A DNA stretch of 5,229 nucleotides from Verrucomicrobiota bacterium (GCA_015658765.1 DQOE01000017.1:1-5229); one strand, 5' to 3'; positions 1-5,229 are shown, counted from the stretch's first letter. The notes: generated by a model from the letters alone, not told the origin. A program made the numbers and translations.

Positions 1-629
1 ACGTCGCCGTGACCGTGGTCCATCTCCACTTGAAACTGATGCTCGATCATCCGCTCGCGAAGCCACTGCGTCAGCGCCTCACGCACGTCACTCATGCCGC
101 TGAATTGCCCGACCGGCGGCTGCAACACATCGCCGAAGTGAACGCTCATCCTGGGGAAGCACTGTTTCCAGCCCGGGTGCCGCGACCACGGCAGGCGCAG
201 CGCGTTGCGAAGGTGGCAGGTGATCACTTTGGCTTCGGTTTTGTGCAGCAGGAAACCGGTTCCCTCGAACAGTTTCATCAGGCAGCCGGTCTCCGAGATG
301 CGGCCCTCGGCAAACAAAATCAGCCGGCCGCCGCCCTGCAGGAAATTGGCCATCTCCTTCACGGCGAACGGCGAGGCGTGATCCACCGGGAAGGTGTAGC
401 GGTTGACCATCATGAACCGAAACATCCAGTGGCTGTCCGCCCTCGAGGCCGAGGTGACGAAGCGCCAGTCCTCCCCCACGCACAGGCCGACCAGCCACCA
501 GTCGAACCAAGACACGTGGTTGGGGATCAGCAGCACCGGCCCCGGCGTGTCCAGCACGCCGCCGCCGTGAATGCGAAGGCGAAACAGGACACGGGCCAGC
601 AGTCGGCTGATGAAGCGGATAAAAGGCAT
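1..629 (-). CDS. Aas/PlsC-type acyltransferase, N-terminal part (3' end outside window)
   Basis: The first 209 residues of a glycerophospholipid acyltransferase are visible; the gene runs off the left edge. Residues 37-43 read NHVSWFD, the NHx4D catalytic motif with His38 and Asp43. Residues 106-112 read FAEGRIS, the phosphate-binding FPEGxxS motif with Ala for Pro. The following stretch ETGCLMKLFEGTGFLLHK resembles the acyltransferase domain of E. coli Aas (recalled, not searched), which re-acylates lysophosphatidylethanolamine at the inner membrane. Aas proteins carry an AMP-binding acyl-ACP synthetase domain after this one, so such a domain may follow outside the window; a stand-alone PlsC-like enzyme is the alternative. 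The N-terminus MPFIRFISRLLARVLFRLRI is amphipathic and basic, as in membrane-bound acyltransferases. I chose the ATG at 627-629. The frame stays open upstream to a TGA just before repeat copy A, so a TTG or GTG start inside the repeat is possible. It lies 77 bases after the Rossmann-like gene, probably in the same operon. Confidence 0.85.
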   Translation of the reverse strand, partial: MPFIRFISRLLARVLFRLRIHGGGVLDTPGPVLLIPNHVSWFDWWLVGLCVGEDWRFVTSASRADSHWMFRFMMVNRYTFPVDHASPFAVKEMANFLQGGGRLILFAEGRISETGCLMKLFEGTGFLLHKTEAKVITCHLRNALRLPWSRHPGWKQCFPRMSVHFGDVLQPPVGQFSGMSDVREALTQWLRERMIEHQFQVEMDHGHGD

Positions 630-653
630 CGGCTCGGGGTCGAAAAACTCCGT

Positions 654-692
654 CGGTTGTAGCGGGATCACCGCCAAACAAAAGCCAAAACC
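654..692 (-). repeat. 39-bp dispersed repeat, copy A, ahead of the acyltransferase gene
   Basis: This stretch matches copy B (3936-3974) at 36 of 39 positions in the same orientation. On the minus strand it begins GGTTTTGGCTTTTGTTTGGC and ends CCCGCTACAACCG. It starts exactly 14 bases after the stop codon of the upstream gene and is followed by a short GC patch and a T5 run, then by the acyltransferase ATG. Within this copy GCGG and CCGC could form a 4-bp hairpin that copy B cannot form. It could be a promoter or leader element, or a small interspersed repeat; the sequence alone does not decide. Confidence 0.8.
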
Positions 693-706
693 TCAGCCAC
701 AGCCTC

Positions 707-1921
707 TCACCCCAGCGCCGAGAGCATCCGCTCGCGATCCAGCGGCTGGATCTCGTTCACGATCCAGTCGCGCATCGCCTGGCCAAGCGCGGTGTCCTGC
801 GGATGCGAAACAAACGCCAGCTCGACACCAAGCGCCCTGGCCAGGCGCCGGGCCATCACCGGCCACACCACTCCGATGTCTCCCGTGACAGCCAAGCTCC
901 CCTCCAGCCGCGCGAAGCCGGACATCTCCATCCGGAACGGCACCTCGAACTGCTTGGTCTTGGGTCGGCCAAGGTTAATCGCCTCCTGCACCCCCTTGTC
1001 ATCCCGCTCGGCCTGCCAGACTTTTTCCAGCGCCGGGTCGAGGTCGATCCGGACGATCGTCCTGCCCTCGAGCGACCACGTCGGCTGTCCCTCCCACGCA
1101 GCCCACATCCCGTGGCCAGTGTGCGTCTCGAACGGCCCGTCGTGAATCTCCTGCGTCAGCGCCACCGCCGACTCGATGATCACGTCGGCCTCACCGAGCA
1201 TCCCAGCCAAACGCGTTGAGCGTTCGCTGACTGAAAGACTGTCGCCGATGGCCAAGCCGACCGCGCCGCCGCCAACGAGTTGCGGAATCGTCACCAACAC
1301 CGGCAACCCCCCGCGCGCGCCCGCGCCGAGCATCGTCCGCTCGTCCGCGCCCAAGCCGGCCACCACCTCAAAACTCTCGCCGCGCTCCTTGGCCAAGCGA
1401 AGCACCACCTCGGCCAAGCGCTCGATGTGGAGCCCCATCGGGTAGCCGAGGTTTCCCGCAGCCTTGATGACCGACCTGCCCTGCGCTTGGCCAAGCCGCT
1501 CGATGAGCCCCTCGTCCAGCGCCAATTCCTCCCCGAGCCTCGCCAGCGCCGGCCCGGTCATCTCCGTCAACTCGAACGCGCCGCCGTGCGGCAACAGCGA
1601 CTCGGCCACGCCGGCCTCTCGCCCGTCCACGCGCTTGACGCGATCCAACACGCCGGCCATTTCGTGCGCGACAACGGCCGAGCTGGTGGTGACGCCGTCC
1701 ACGATCCCGACGCGCATCAACTCGGCCACCAGCGTGGTCACGCCCTCGTGAATATTCGGGCCGCTGCCGGTGACGACGACGACTTTGCCGGCGCGCTGCT
1801 TCGCCTCGACGATGCGCCCGACGGCGGACTCGATCCGCTGCAGGGCAACCGGCGGAAGGCTCTTTTCGAGTTGCTCAACAGCATCCCAATCGGGTGGCAA
1901 TGGCGGCGCGACTTTTTTCAT
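707..1921 (-). CDS. Uncharacterised protein with Rossmann-like (deoxyhypusine synthase/ArgZ C-terminal-like) features
   Basis: A 404-aa protein with no signal peptide or membrane segment, so probably cytosolic. I do not recognise a named family. After a predicted helical lead (1-45), residues 46-60 form a beta strand and glycine loop (KVVVVTGSGPNIHEG) followed by a helix and VGIVDGVTTSSAVVAHEM. This order, with later strands at 185-190 and 206-212, ADVIIESA (245-252) and IVRIDLDPALEKV (289-301), recalls the NAD-binding domain shared by deoxyhypusine synthase and the C-terminal part of ArgZ/ornithine cyclodeaminase-type (TIGR00300) proteins. That comparison is from memory and weak. Conserved-looking patches are GNLGYPMGLH (156-165), PQLVGGGAVGLAIGD (213-227) and HDGPFETHTGHGMW (260-273), the last rich in His and possibly an active site. 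I see no equivalent of the deoxyhypusine synthase lysine motif. The ATG at 1919-1921 begins one base after the VCBS stop codon, so translational coupling is likely. Longer starts would overlap the VCBS gene in another frame and were rejected. Confidence 0.8.
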   Translation of the reverse strand: MKKVAPPLPPDWDAVEQLEKSLPPVALQRIESAVGRIVEAKQRAGKVVVVTGSGPNIHEGVTTLVAELMRVGIVDGVTTSSAVVAHEMAGVLDRVKRVDGREAGVAESLLPHGGAFELTEMTGPALARLGEELALDEGLIERLGQAQGRSVIKAAGNLGYPMGLHIERLAEVVLRLAKERGESFEVVAGLGADERTMLGAGARGGLPVLVTIPQLVGGGAVGLAIGDSLSVSERSTRLAGMLGEADVIIESAVALTQEIHDGPFETHTGHGMWAAWEGQPTWSLEGRTIVRIDLDPALEKVWQAERDDKGVQEAINLGRPKTKQFEVPFRMEMSGFARLEGSLAVTGDIGVVWPVMARRLARALGVELAFVSHPQDTALGQAMRDWIVNEIQPLDRERMLSALG

Positions 1922-1922
1922 T

Positions 1923-3905
1923 TCACTTGGGCTTGCGGGCGGTCCTGGCCTTGGCCGGATACTCCCGCGCCTCGTCGTGCGGCAGGTGGTAGAAAAATCC
2001 ATCCTCCGCGCCGAGCAACAAATCCGGCTTGCCGTCGCCGTCCCAGTCCACAACGCACGGGCTGGTGCTGTGCGCCGCCAACTGCCGTTGGCCAAGCGGC
2101 CCCACGCGCTTGAGGACGATGTTGCCGTCGCGCGTTTCGCAGTTGCGCCACCAGTCGGCGTTGGCGGAATCGACCAACACGTCCAGCCGCCCGTCGCCGT
2201 CCCAATCGGCGACAGCGATCTTTCGCCGGCCGCTTTTGCCGGCGGTGCCGGGGTTCAACTGGATCGGCCGGTTGTCCTCGTCCACGAAGATGCGGCGCGG
2301 CGGCAGCAGCTCAAGTTTCCCGCCGGTGCGCCGCCGCTTAAACAACGCGAGGTAACCCTCGTGATCCAGCATCACCAAGTCGACAAGCCGGTCGCCGGTA
2401 AAGTCCACTGCCACCGGCGTCGTTCGCCATTGGGTGACGAGCTGCCTGCCCCTCGGGTTCCACCAAAACCACTTGGGCTTGGGCGGCGCGCTTGGCCAAG
2501 CGACCTCGACGGGCCGGGCAGCGGCCAGGCGCGGTTGCGTGCGGCTGCCGGCGTTGCGATACCACAGCACCTCGCCCCAGATCGAGTTCACCATCACGTC
2601 GGGCAAGCCGTCGTGATCCCAGTCCGCCACGGAGAGCGTCGTGTAGCCCCACTTCGCCTCGCACGGCCCCTGAATGCTGCCGTTCTCACCGGCTTGAATC
2701 CGGATGACCCGGCCGTCGGCCTCGAGGCGCCGGCCCGCCGCCCAGCGCGGCCTGGCCCCGCCGCCGAGATTTTCAAAAAAGCCGATGTAACCGGCGGTGT
2801 TGCCGCTCACGATGTCATCGTCGCCGTCGCCGTCCCAATCAACCGCCACCGGCGTGGAAAGCGCGCCGAACTTCACGCCCGCCGCCTCCTGCCGGAAAAA
2901 TCTCGGCGCGGCAAAAAGCGGCGCGCCATCGGCCACGCGGCCGGTGTGCTCGACGAATGCCACGCGTCCGTCCTCCTGTCCAATGACCAAGTCCATGTCG
3001 CCGTCGCCGTCCCAGTCGATCGCGCTCGGCACGATCATTTGCAGATCCATTTTCAGTTCGCCGCCGTTGGTCTGCCGGAGCCGTTGACCGGCGAGATAGC
3101 GGGGCTGCGTCCGCGAGCCGGCGTTTTCAAAATAAGTCAGCCCGTCGAGAAACTCGCCGCAGACGAGATCCAGATCGCCGTCGGCGTCGTAGTCCGCGAA
3201 GTTCGGCGTGGGCCACCCGTAAACATCCACCGCCGCGCCGCCTGCCTCGACGAGCTGCTTGGGCGCGTAAACCGGCCTCGCGCTAGAGCCGGTGTTGCGC
3301 ATCCAGTAAACGTGGCCGTGCAACGGGCCGTTGATCCACTCGCCTCTGGCGTTGTAGGCGTTGTCCCAGCCGTACTCGGTCCAGTCGCCCACGCCGATGA
3401 CGAGATCGAGCAGGGCGTCGCCGTCGTAATCAACGAGCCGCCAGACATTGTTGCGAACATTATTCGGGTGAATGTTGCCCTTCGAAAAGAGCGACACCGA
3501 CTCGGCAAATCCTCTTTTGCGGAAGCCCACGAACTCGCGGCTCGGAATCAGCACGCGATCCGTGCCGCCAACTCGGGAGACGCTGATGTTGCGGTATCCC
3601 CTGCCCAGCCGGACGCCCGGCTTGAACACCGGCATCACGCCGCCGCCGCCGGGATTTTCAAAAAAATAAATGCCATTGGACGGCCGATCCGGGCAGGACA
3701 CCAGCAGGTCGAGGTCGCCGTCGCCGTCGTAATCCATCGGCATGGGCCAGGCCCAAAGCCCGACCGCCAAGTCCACGGCCAAGCCGGGGTTGCCGTAACG
3801 AAGTTGCTGCAAGCCGGTCGGGGCCGCGTCGCCGACCGCCGCGCCACCGGTCAGCACCACGGCCAGCAGAGTGCGGCGAAATTGGTTTGTGCTGAAAATG
3901 AACAT
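1923..3905 (-). CDS. Secreted FG-GAP/VCBS repeat beta-propeller protein
   Basis: A 660-aa exported protein. The start MFIFSTNQFRRTLLAVVLTG gives two arginines, a hydrophobic core and a small-residue region near 22-28, which fits a Sec signal peptide. Nine Asp-rich loops of the DxDGDGxxD calcium-binding kind sit at residues 58, 159, 238, 297, 356, 428, 501, 567 and 620, each followed by a hydrophobic beta strand. Between them are strand motifs such as IYFFENPGG, YFENAGSRTQP and GFFENLGGG. This is the FG-GAP/VCBS pattern that folds into a beta-propeller. The loop at 501 (DFTGDRLVD) has lost one acidic ligand and the one at 159 (DYDGDALLD) is partly degraded. No enzyme, anchoring or sorting domain is seen; the tail after 640 is basic and lysine-rich. 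Likely roles are cell-surface or periplasmic binding or adhesion, with substrate unknown. I chose the ATG at 3903-3905 for the signal peptide; the longer frame back to 4061 overlaps the PepSY gene and spoils the signal. No clear Shine-Dalgarno sequence precedes it. Confidence 0.9.
   Translation of the reverse strand: MFIFSTNQFRRTLLAVVLTGGAAVGDAAPTGLQQLRYGNPGLAVDLAVGLWAWPMPMDYDGDGDLDLLVSCPDRPSNGIYFFENPGGGGVMPVFKPGVRLGRGYRNISVSRVGGTDRVLIPSREFVGFRKRGFAESVSLFSKGNIHPNNVRNNVWRLVDYDGDALLDLVIGVGDWTEYGWDNAYNARGEWINGPLHGHVYWMRNTGSSARPVYAPKQLVEAGGAAVDVYGWPTPNFADYDADGDLDLVCGEFLDGLTYFENAGSRTQPRYLAGQRLRQTNGGELKMDLQMIVPSAIDWDGDGDMDLVIGQEDGRVAFVEHTGRVADGAPLFAAPRFFRQEAAGVKFGALSTPVAVDWDGDGDDDIVSGNTAGYIGFFENLGGGARPRWAAGRRLEADGRVIRIQAGENGSIQGPCEAKWGYTTLSVADWDHDGLPDVMVNSIWGEVLWYRNAGSRTQPRLAAARPVEVAWPSAPPKPKWFWWNPRGRQLVTQWRTTPVAVDFTGDRLVDLVMLDHEGYLALFKRRRTGGKLELLPPRRIFVDEDNRPIQLNPGTAGKSGRRKIAVADWDGDGRLDVLVDSANADWWRNCETRDGNIVLKRVGPLGQRQLAAHSTSPCVVDWDGDGKPDLLLGAEDGFFYHLPHDEAREYPAKARTARKPK
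2022..3734 (-). repeat. Nine imperfect Asp-loop coding repeats within the VCBS gene
   Basis: The segments coding for the D[YW]DGDG loops are nearly identical at DNA level: on the plus strand GTCGCCGTCCCARTC-like runs recur near 2034, 2190, 2822 and 3002, with GTCGTAATC or GTCGTAGTC variants near 3188, 3422 and 3719. A second recurring block, ATTTTCAAAAAA or GTTTTCAAAATA, coding for the FFEN/YFEN strand, sits near 2767, 3123 and 3653. Spacing between loops varies from about 53 to 101 residues, because insertions separate the propeller blades. Such repeats may allow recombination and blade number change. Confidence 0.75.
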
Positions 3906-3935
3906 GGGAATGAATGTGTGAAAAAAAGGCTGCGC

Positions 3936-3974
3936 CGGTTGTAGCGGGACTACTGCCAAACAAAAGCCAAAACC
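3936..3974 (-). repeat. 39-bp dispersed repeat, copy B, ahead of the VCBS gene
   Basis: This copy differs from copy A (654-692) at three positions. It starts 14 bases after the PepSY stop codon, the same distance as copy A from its upstream stop. It is followed on the minus strand by GCGCAGCC, a T7 run and, 30 bases after the repeat, the VCBS ATG. GTAG and CTAC flank CGGGA on the plus strand and could form a 4-bp hairpin; copy A breaks that pairing. No well-spaced -35/-10 pair is obvious. Confidence 0.8.
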
Positions 3975-3988
3975 GTGCCAGGCCAGGC

Positions 3989-4378
3989 TTAACGCCCAGC
4001 CATCCAAAGGAAGAGCGCCGGCAAAACCAAACCGGCCACCGTGACACCCACCGCCACCCACCGGCCCCGGTGCCGACGAAACGCCATAACCAAACCAAGC
4101 ACCGCCGTGGCAATTATCCCCAGCGCCAGGGCCAGGGCGAACCAGCGGAATGCCGGCGAGGCGTGGTTGCTCAGCCCATCAATTCCCTGCCGCAGATGAA
4201 CGCTGGACAGCGAGACCATCCACTCCGGCGGCACGTAGGATCCATCCGGAACAACCAGGGCCTTCTTGGCGGCACGGTGCAAACCGAACAACTGCCATGC
4301 GCCGCTCGCGCAAAAGAAAATCAACATCGGCGCAAACAGGCAGCCGAGGTACAGGTGCACTGTCCGAATCCATTTCAT
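3989..4378 (-). CDS. Small PepSY-type three-helix membrane protein
   Basis: A 129-aa integral membrane protein. It opens MKWIRTVHLYLGCLFAPMLI, the usual start of PepSY-associated transmembrane proteins: a basic residue cluster, a His (H8) and a Gly before the first helix. Likely membrane segments are residues 9-32, 78-100 and 106-127, with an exported loop of about 45 residues containing SSVHLRQG (58-65) and a basic RRHRGR turn (101-106) on the cytosolic side. Family members are often linked to iron or heme metabolism, but this one is short and lacks a recognisable full PepSY domain, so its role is unknown. The ATG at 4376-4378 gives the family-like N-terminus; an ATG at 4371-4373 is in a different frame. 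No Shine-Dalgarno sequence is present, and a terminator-like hairpin lies directly upstream. The VCBS gene begins 83 bases after its stop. Confidence 0.8.
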   Translation of the reverse strand: MKWIRTVHLYLGCLFAPMLIFFCASGAWQLFGLHRAAKKALVVPDGSYVPPEWMVSLSSVHLRQGIDGLSNHASPAFRWFALALALGIIATAVLGLVMAFRRHRGRWVAVGVTVAGLVLPALFLWMAGR

Positions 4379-4381
4379 TTC

Positions 4382-4405
4382 AAAAAAAGCGGCGGTCGCC
4401 CGCCG
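4382..4405 (-). terminator. Intrinsic terminator after the DUF1501 gene
   Basis: On the minus strand a 6-bp GC stem CGGCGG/CCGCCG closes a GCGA tetraloop of the GNRA type; one C follows and then seven T (4382-4388). This is the form of a Rho-independent terminator. It lies about 110 bases after the DUF1501 stop codon. The T-run ends three bases before the PepSY ATG, so either the PepSY gene uses a promoter embedded in or before the hairpin or read-through is controlled here. Confidence 0.75.
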
Positions 4406-4419
4406 GTTCGTAAATCAGG

Positions 4420-4435
4420 CCGCTTGGCCAAGCGG
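4420..4435. repeat. 16-bp perfect palindrome CCGCTTGGCCAAGCGG
   Basis: A perfect 16-bp inverted repeat without spacer lies between the 65-bp palindromic element and the terminator. Its core is the TTGGCCAAGC word found four more times inside genes. It could be an operator for a dimeric regulator, but the recurrence of the core favours a genome-wide word that here lies in an extended palindrome. It has no T-run of its own. Confidence 0.65.
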
Positions 4436-4437
4436 GT

Positions 4438-4502
4438 GGTGGGGCGTGCTGTCCCCAGCGCGCCGGGGCCAGTCGCGGACGGCTGGGGCCGCCGTCCCTA
4501 CC
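4438..4502. repeat. REP-like intergenic imperfect palindrome
   Basis: The outer ends GGTGGGG (4438-4444) and CCCTACC (4496-4502) pair with one G-T wobble. Inside are a 5-bp hairpin TGGGG/CCCCA (4440-4457), a 7-bp hairpin GGACGGC/GCCGTCC with a 7-base loop (4477-4497), and a 7-bp pair CCCCAGC/GCTGGGG (4453-4459 with 4482-4488) that competes with both. Two hairpins in a short extragenic unit resemble REP/BIME elements. It begins 11 bases after the DUF1501 stop codon and may protect or end that mRNA. Only one copy is in the window, so its repeat nature is inferred. Confidence 0.55.
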
Positions 4503-4513
4503 CTTTGTCTGGC

Positions 4514-5229
4514 CTAGGCGAAGAGCTTGGTGACGGCTTTGGCCTTGACCAGCTCGCGCGGCTGGTTGAGGTGATTGTACACGATCGTCTCGGGATCGAT
4601 CCCGAAGGCGTGATAAATCGTGGCCAGTAATTCGCCTGGGTGCACCGGATCCTCGACTGGCGCCGAGGCGGTTCGGTCTGACTTGCCGTGTACATAACCA
4701 CGCTTGATGCCGCCACCGGCGATGCAAGCGGTGTAGCAGTACGGCCAGTGGTCACGTCCGTCGGCATCATTTCCATTACCGGAAGTGCTGACACCCTTTA
4801 GAGGGCTGCGACCAAACTCGCCCACAGCGATGACCATAGTCTCGTCGAGCATCCCACGTTGATCAAGGTCTGATATCAGGCCAGACAACCCGCCATCAAG
4901 CATCGGTGCGGATTGATTCTTCATGCGCTTGGGCAGACCGCTGTGAACATCCCACGAGTGATTGTCAGAATTGGCCACCTTGGGCCAAACGACCTCGACC
5001 ACGCGCGTGCCGGCCTCCACAAGGCGGCGGGCCAGCAGGCAGCTTTGGCCGAAGGTGTTCCGGCCGTACAAGTTGCGGGTGGCTTCGGTTTCCTGCGCCA
5101 GATCGAAGGCGTTGCGCGCGCGGCCGGAGGCGATGAGGTTCAATGCACGGTCGTAATAGTCGTCCAGCTTGAGATTGGCCACGGCCTTCTCGATGTCCGG
5201 CGAGGCGTCGCTGATGGCATCGCGCAGGC
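4514..5229 (-). CDS. DUF1501 family protein, C-terminal 237 residues (5' end outside window)
   Basis: The frame is open to the right edge and begins in mid-codon; a GTG at 5180-5182 is internal, since the upstream codons give [16 protein letters not shown], a natural continuation. Family marks, numbered in the visible fragment, are [19 protein letters not shown] (55-73), [12 protein letters not shown] (86-97), [12 protein letters not shown] (131-142), [20 protein letters not shown] (157-176) and [20 protein letters not shown] (193-212). DUF1501 proteins belong to the sulfatase/alkaline phosphatase superfamily and are usually exported by a twin-arginine signal, which would lie outside the window. 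His90, Asp93, His95, Asp159, His160 and His197 are candidate metal ligands by inference. In Planctomycetota and Verrucomicrobiota these genes normally sit directly after a DUF1549/DUF1553 cytochrome-domain partner, expected just to the right. Full members run to roughly 450 residues, so about half is present. The stop is TAG at 4514-4516, followed by the palindromic element and terminator. Confidence 0.92.
   Translation of the reverse strand, partial: LRDAISDASPDIEKAVANLKLDDYYDRALNLIASGRARNAFDLAQETEATRNLYGRNTFGQSCLLARRLVEAGTRVVEVVWPKVANSDNHSWDVHSGLPKRMKNQSAPMLDGGLSGLISDLDQRGMLDETMVIAVGEFGRSPLKGVSTSGNGNDADGRDHWPYCYTACIAGGGIKRGYVHGKSDRTASAPVEDPVHPGELLATIYHAFGIDPETIVYNHLNQPRELVKAKAVTKLFA

Larger units (their letters stand above)
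1388..4434. repeat. Recurrent palindromic word TTGGCCAAGC (five scattered copies)
   Basis: The palindrome TTGGCCAA occurs on the window at 1389, 1487, 2088, 2492 and 4424, each time followed by GC on the plus strand and in four cases preceded by C. Two copies lie in the Rossmann-like gene, two in the VCBS gene and one between genes. The coding copies fall in all three reading frames (minus-strand peptides LAK, LGQA, LGQR and AWPS), so protein or codon preference does not explain them. Near-matches carrying GGCCAAG occur at 783, 968, 1244, 1412 and 3772. The pattern is of a genome-wide short word such as cyanobacterial HIP1, a DNA uptake sequence or a methylation target. Confidence 0.65.

Noticed and set aside
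9..662. 217-aa plus-strand open frame
   Set aside because: It is antisense to the acyltransferase, His/Gln/Pro/Arg-rich, with no recognisable domain.
88..681. 197-aa minus-strand open frame over the acyltransferase region
   Set aside because: It is Arg/Pro/Gly-rich shadow sequence; the neighbouring frame carries the NHx4D and FxEG motifs.
1922..2095. N-terminal extension of the Rossmann-like protein
   Set aside because: The extra 58 residues are Arg/Thr/Pro-rich shadow of the VCBS C-terminus; the ATG at 1921 fits a coupled start.
1280..2113. 277-aa plus-strand open frame across two genes
   Set aside because: It spans the boundary of two well-supported minus-strand genes and has low-complexity Arg/His composition.
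2022..3734. CRISPR-like array from the regularly recurring GTCGCCGTC blocks
   Set aside because: Repeats are short, unevenly spaced and fully explained by codons for DGDG calcium loops.
1770..3944. 724-aa plus-strand open frame antisense to the VCBS gene
   Set aside because: It mirrors the GC-rich Asp-loop codons, giving repetitive VAVAVPV-like sequence with no domain; the minus strand has a signal peptide and nine family motifs.
654..3974. Two repeat copies as ends of a composite mobile element
   Set aside because: They are in direct orientation, only 39 bp, enclose ordinary operon genes and no transposase or integrase.
3906..4061. 52-residue N-terminal extension of the VCBS protein
   Set aside because: It overlaps the PepSY gene and would place the signal peptide internally.
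3914..4630. 238-aa plus-strand open frame over the PepSY gene and spacer
   Set aside because: It crosses a terminator, repeats and two opposite-strand genes, and shows no domain.

Overview
The window reads as one minus-strand gene block of a GC-rich bacterium, most likely from the Planctomycetota-Verrucomicrobiota-Chlamydiota (PVC) group, with Verrucomicrobiota my first guess. The evidence is a DUF1501 protein, a secreted FG-GAP/VCBS repeat protein, a short three-helix PepSY-type membrane protein, starts without clear Shine-Dalgarno sequences, and intergenic palindromic repeats. This placement is inference from gene types; no marker gene is present.

Layout in transcription order, right to left. 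(1) The C-terminal half of a DUF1501 protein enters at the right edge and stops at 4514. (2) Spacer 4379-4513 carries a 65-bp imperfect palindrome, a 16-bp perfect palindrome and an intrinsic terminator whose T-run ends 3 bases before the next start codon. (3) A 129-aa PepSY-like membrane protein (3989-4378). (4) A spacer with copy B of a 39-bp repeat. (5) A 660-aa exported beta-propeller protein with nine Asp-rich calcium-loop repeats (1923-3905). (6) After a single base, a 404-aa cytosolic protein with Rossmann-like features resembling the deoxyhypusine synthase/ArgZ C-terminal group, function unknown (707-1921). (7) A spacer with copy A of the 39-bp repeat. (8) The N-terminal 209 residues of an Aas/PlsC-type acyltransferase running off the left edge (1-629).

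The VCBS and Rossmann-like genes are almost certainly co-transcribed and translationally coupled. The PepSY and acyltransferase genes may share the transcript or have their own signals, because each 39-bp repeat copy starts exactly 14 bases after a stop codon and lies just ahead of the VCBS or acyltransferase start. No pathway links all the genes; the common theme is envelope and exported functions. No tRNA, rRNA, CRISPR array, transposase or plus-strand gene is supported. I see no clear new defence or mobile system. The most notable signals are the paired 39-bp repeat and the palindromic word TTGGCCAAGC, which occurs five times in all three coding frames and once between genes.
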